Positions 5,751-6,359 of a DNA stretch of 6,359 bases are shown in pieces. Position 1 is the first letter of the stretch. Each line of letters starts with the position of its first letter. Source of the DNA: Deltaproteobacteria bacterium (GTDB lineage Bacteria; Desulfobacterota; Desulfobacteria; C00003060; C00003106); NCBI GenBank assembly GCA_019314005.1, contig JAFDAE010000129.1, positions 1 to 6,359 of the forward strand. The letters run 5' to 3'. The notes under the pieces are model-generated. The model was not told the DNA's origin. It was given only the letters and a program-made list of their open reading frames with translations, and searched no databases. A program made the position numbers and the translations under genes.

Positions 5751-5966
5751 ATGGATATTGTAATTGGCGGGACATCAGCCATCAAACCGGATCCATCGGA
5801 AGAGAATCCTAATACCCCTGCCGGCAAGAAAAAGAAGGGGAGGGGCAGGGAACGTCGGAAGAGTAAAAGGGATCGTCGCAAAAGCGTAAGAGATGGAGTT
5901 TTTGTTTCTCTTTCCATAAAGAATAATCGACGTTTCCAAAGAGAGAGAAGGAAAGTCGGTTCTTAA
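5751..5966 (+). CDS. small highly basic hypothetical protein, sigma-28-controlled, likely flagellar locus protein
   Basis: A 71-residue protein of unknown function. The ribosome-binding site AAAGGAGGTG (5735-5744) is close to ideal and lies 6 nt before the ATG, which decides this start over the in-frame GTG at 5742. The chain has three parts: an acidic/polar head with Pro (1-24, MDIVIGGTSAIKPDPSEENP), a Lys/Arg-rich stretch (26-48, including RRKSKRDRRKSVRDG), and a short hydrophobic GVFVSLSI segment (49-56) followed by a second basic cluster (RRFQRERRK). About 23 of 71 residues are Lys or Arg. No signal peptide, Cys or membrane helix is visible. Nucleic-acid binding or binding to an acidic partner is conceivable but unsupported. 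It converges on flgE with 13 bp between the stop codons, and its FliA-type promoter fits a role in motility. Confidence 0.75.
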   Translation: MDIVIGGTSAIKPDPSEENPNTPAGKKKKGRGRERRKSKRDRRKSVRDGVFVSLSIKNNRRFQRERRKVGS

Positions 5967-5979
5967 TTTGCCTTTTCCC

Positions 5980-6359
5980 TTATCTTTTCATATCAAGTGC
6001 GGTCTGGAGCATCTCATCTGCGGCTGTAACACTTTTGGAAGATGCCTGGAATCCCCTCTGGATCATTATCATGTTACCAAATTCATAAGCCATTTTAACG
6101 TTCGATCTTTCTACGGCATTTGAGATGATTTTTGCCACATTGCTGTATTCGTCCGTTCTACCCCCTGCTGTAAAGTAAGTTGTATCCCCTGACGTATCGG
6201 TGGGCATAAAGAGGGATTCGCCCACGGGCGAAAGTCCGAATGGGTTCTGGAACGTCGCGAGAGCGAGGCGGTATAATGGCGTTTGATGGCCGTCCGAATA
6301 GATGCCGGTGATTATCCCCTCAGTATCTATGGAAACCGATGAAAGAGAGCTGGTGGGGT
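5980..6359 (-). CDS. flgE: flagellar hook protein FlgE, C-terminal part (5' partial)
   Basis: The final 125 residues are visible; the start lies beyond the right edge, and the frame stays open to base 6357. The fragment begins SSLSSVSIDTEGIITGIYSDG, and then LYRLALATFQNPFGLSPVGESLF leads into the C-terminal flagellar rod/hook domain (Flg_bbr_C), here ERSNVKMAYEFGNMIMIQR and on to ADEMLQTALDMKR. The order 'S..IDxxGxIxGxYSDG, LALATFxNPxGL' is characteristic of FlgE, the subunit of the extracellular hook that joins rod and filament. FlgG and FlgF share the C-terminal helix but less of the upstream part, so FlgE is preferred. The seven-residue window NVAKIIS before the helix replaces the usual G.I.SGALE pattern, a modest divergence. 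Export is through the flagellar type III apparatus, without a cleaved signal peptide. Confidence 0.88.
   Translation of the reverse strand, partial: PTSSLSSVSIDTEGIITGIYSDGHQTPLYRLALATFQNPFGLSPVGESLFMPTDTSGDTTYFTAGGRTDEYSNVAKIISNAVERSNVKMAYEFGNMIMIQRGFQASSKSVTAADEMLQTALDMKR

Overview
The window looks like a chromosomal segment of a motile, Gram-negative, probably anaerobic bacterium. Desulfobacterota (the former Deltaproteobacteria) is the best guess. The evidence is an RND efflux pump, a NagZ-type cell-wall recycling enzyme, a RACo-like ASKHA protein (DUF4445 type), a flagellar hook gene, sigma-54 and sigma-28 type promoters, and short intergenic repeats of a kind I recall from such genomes. 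The phylum is an inference; no rRNA or other marker gene is present.

Layout from left to right. (1) 2-286 (+): the last ~94 residues of an RND inner-membrane efflux transporter. (2) 311-1459 (-): a complete 12-helix MFS drug/H+ antiporter-type transporter, convergent with the RND gene. (3) 1460-1865: a ~400 bp gene-free stretch built largely from repeats. It holds a 9-bp-period array (1517-1543) and a ~209 bp inverted-repeat element with internal hairpins (1582-1790). (4) 1866-2381 (+): a short FMN nitroreductase with a strong ribosome-binding site. (5) 2475-2779: a palindrome, a near-consensus sigma-54 (-24/-12) promoter and an unrecognised 65-residue protein. (6) 2876-5618 (+): a sigma-70-like promoter, then nagZ and, 13 nt later, a RACo/DUF4445-like ATPase gene, probably an operon. 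The second gene lacks the usual N-terminal [2Fe-2S] domain and has a heptanucleotide tandem repeat at each end. (7) 5691-5966 (+): a sigma-28 (FliA-type) promoter and a 71-residue very basic unknown protein. (8) 5980-6359 (-): the C-terminal part of a flagellar hook protein (FlgE), convergent with it.

Functionally this is a mixed neighbourhood: efflux at the left, cell-wall recycling plus an orphan corrinoid-activator-like protein in the middle, and flagellar genes at the right. The two small unknown proteins each sit behind a promoter type typical of flagellar regulons (sigma-54 and sigma-28). Together with flgE this suggests they belong to the motility programme. The most unusual features are the short repeats, several with a 7-bp period, at gene ends, the apparent loss of the ferredoxin domain at one of them, and the structured inverted-repeat element.
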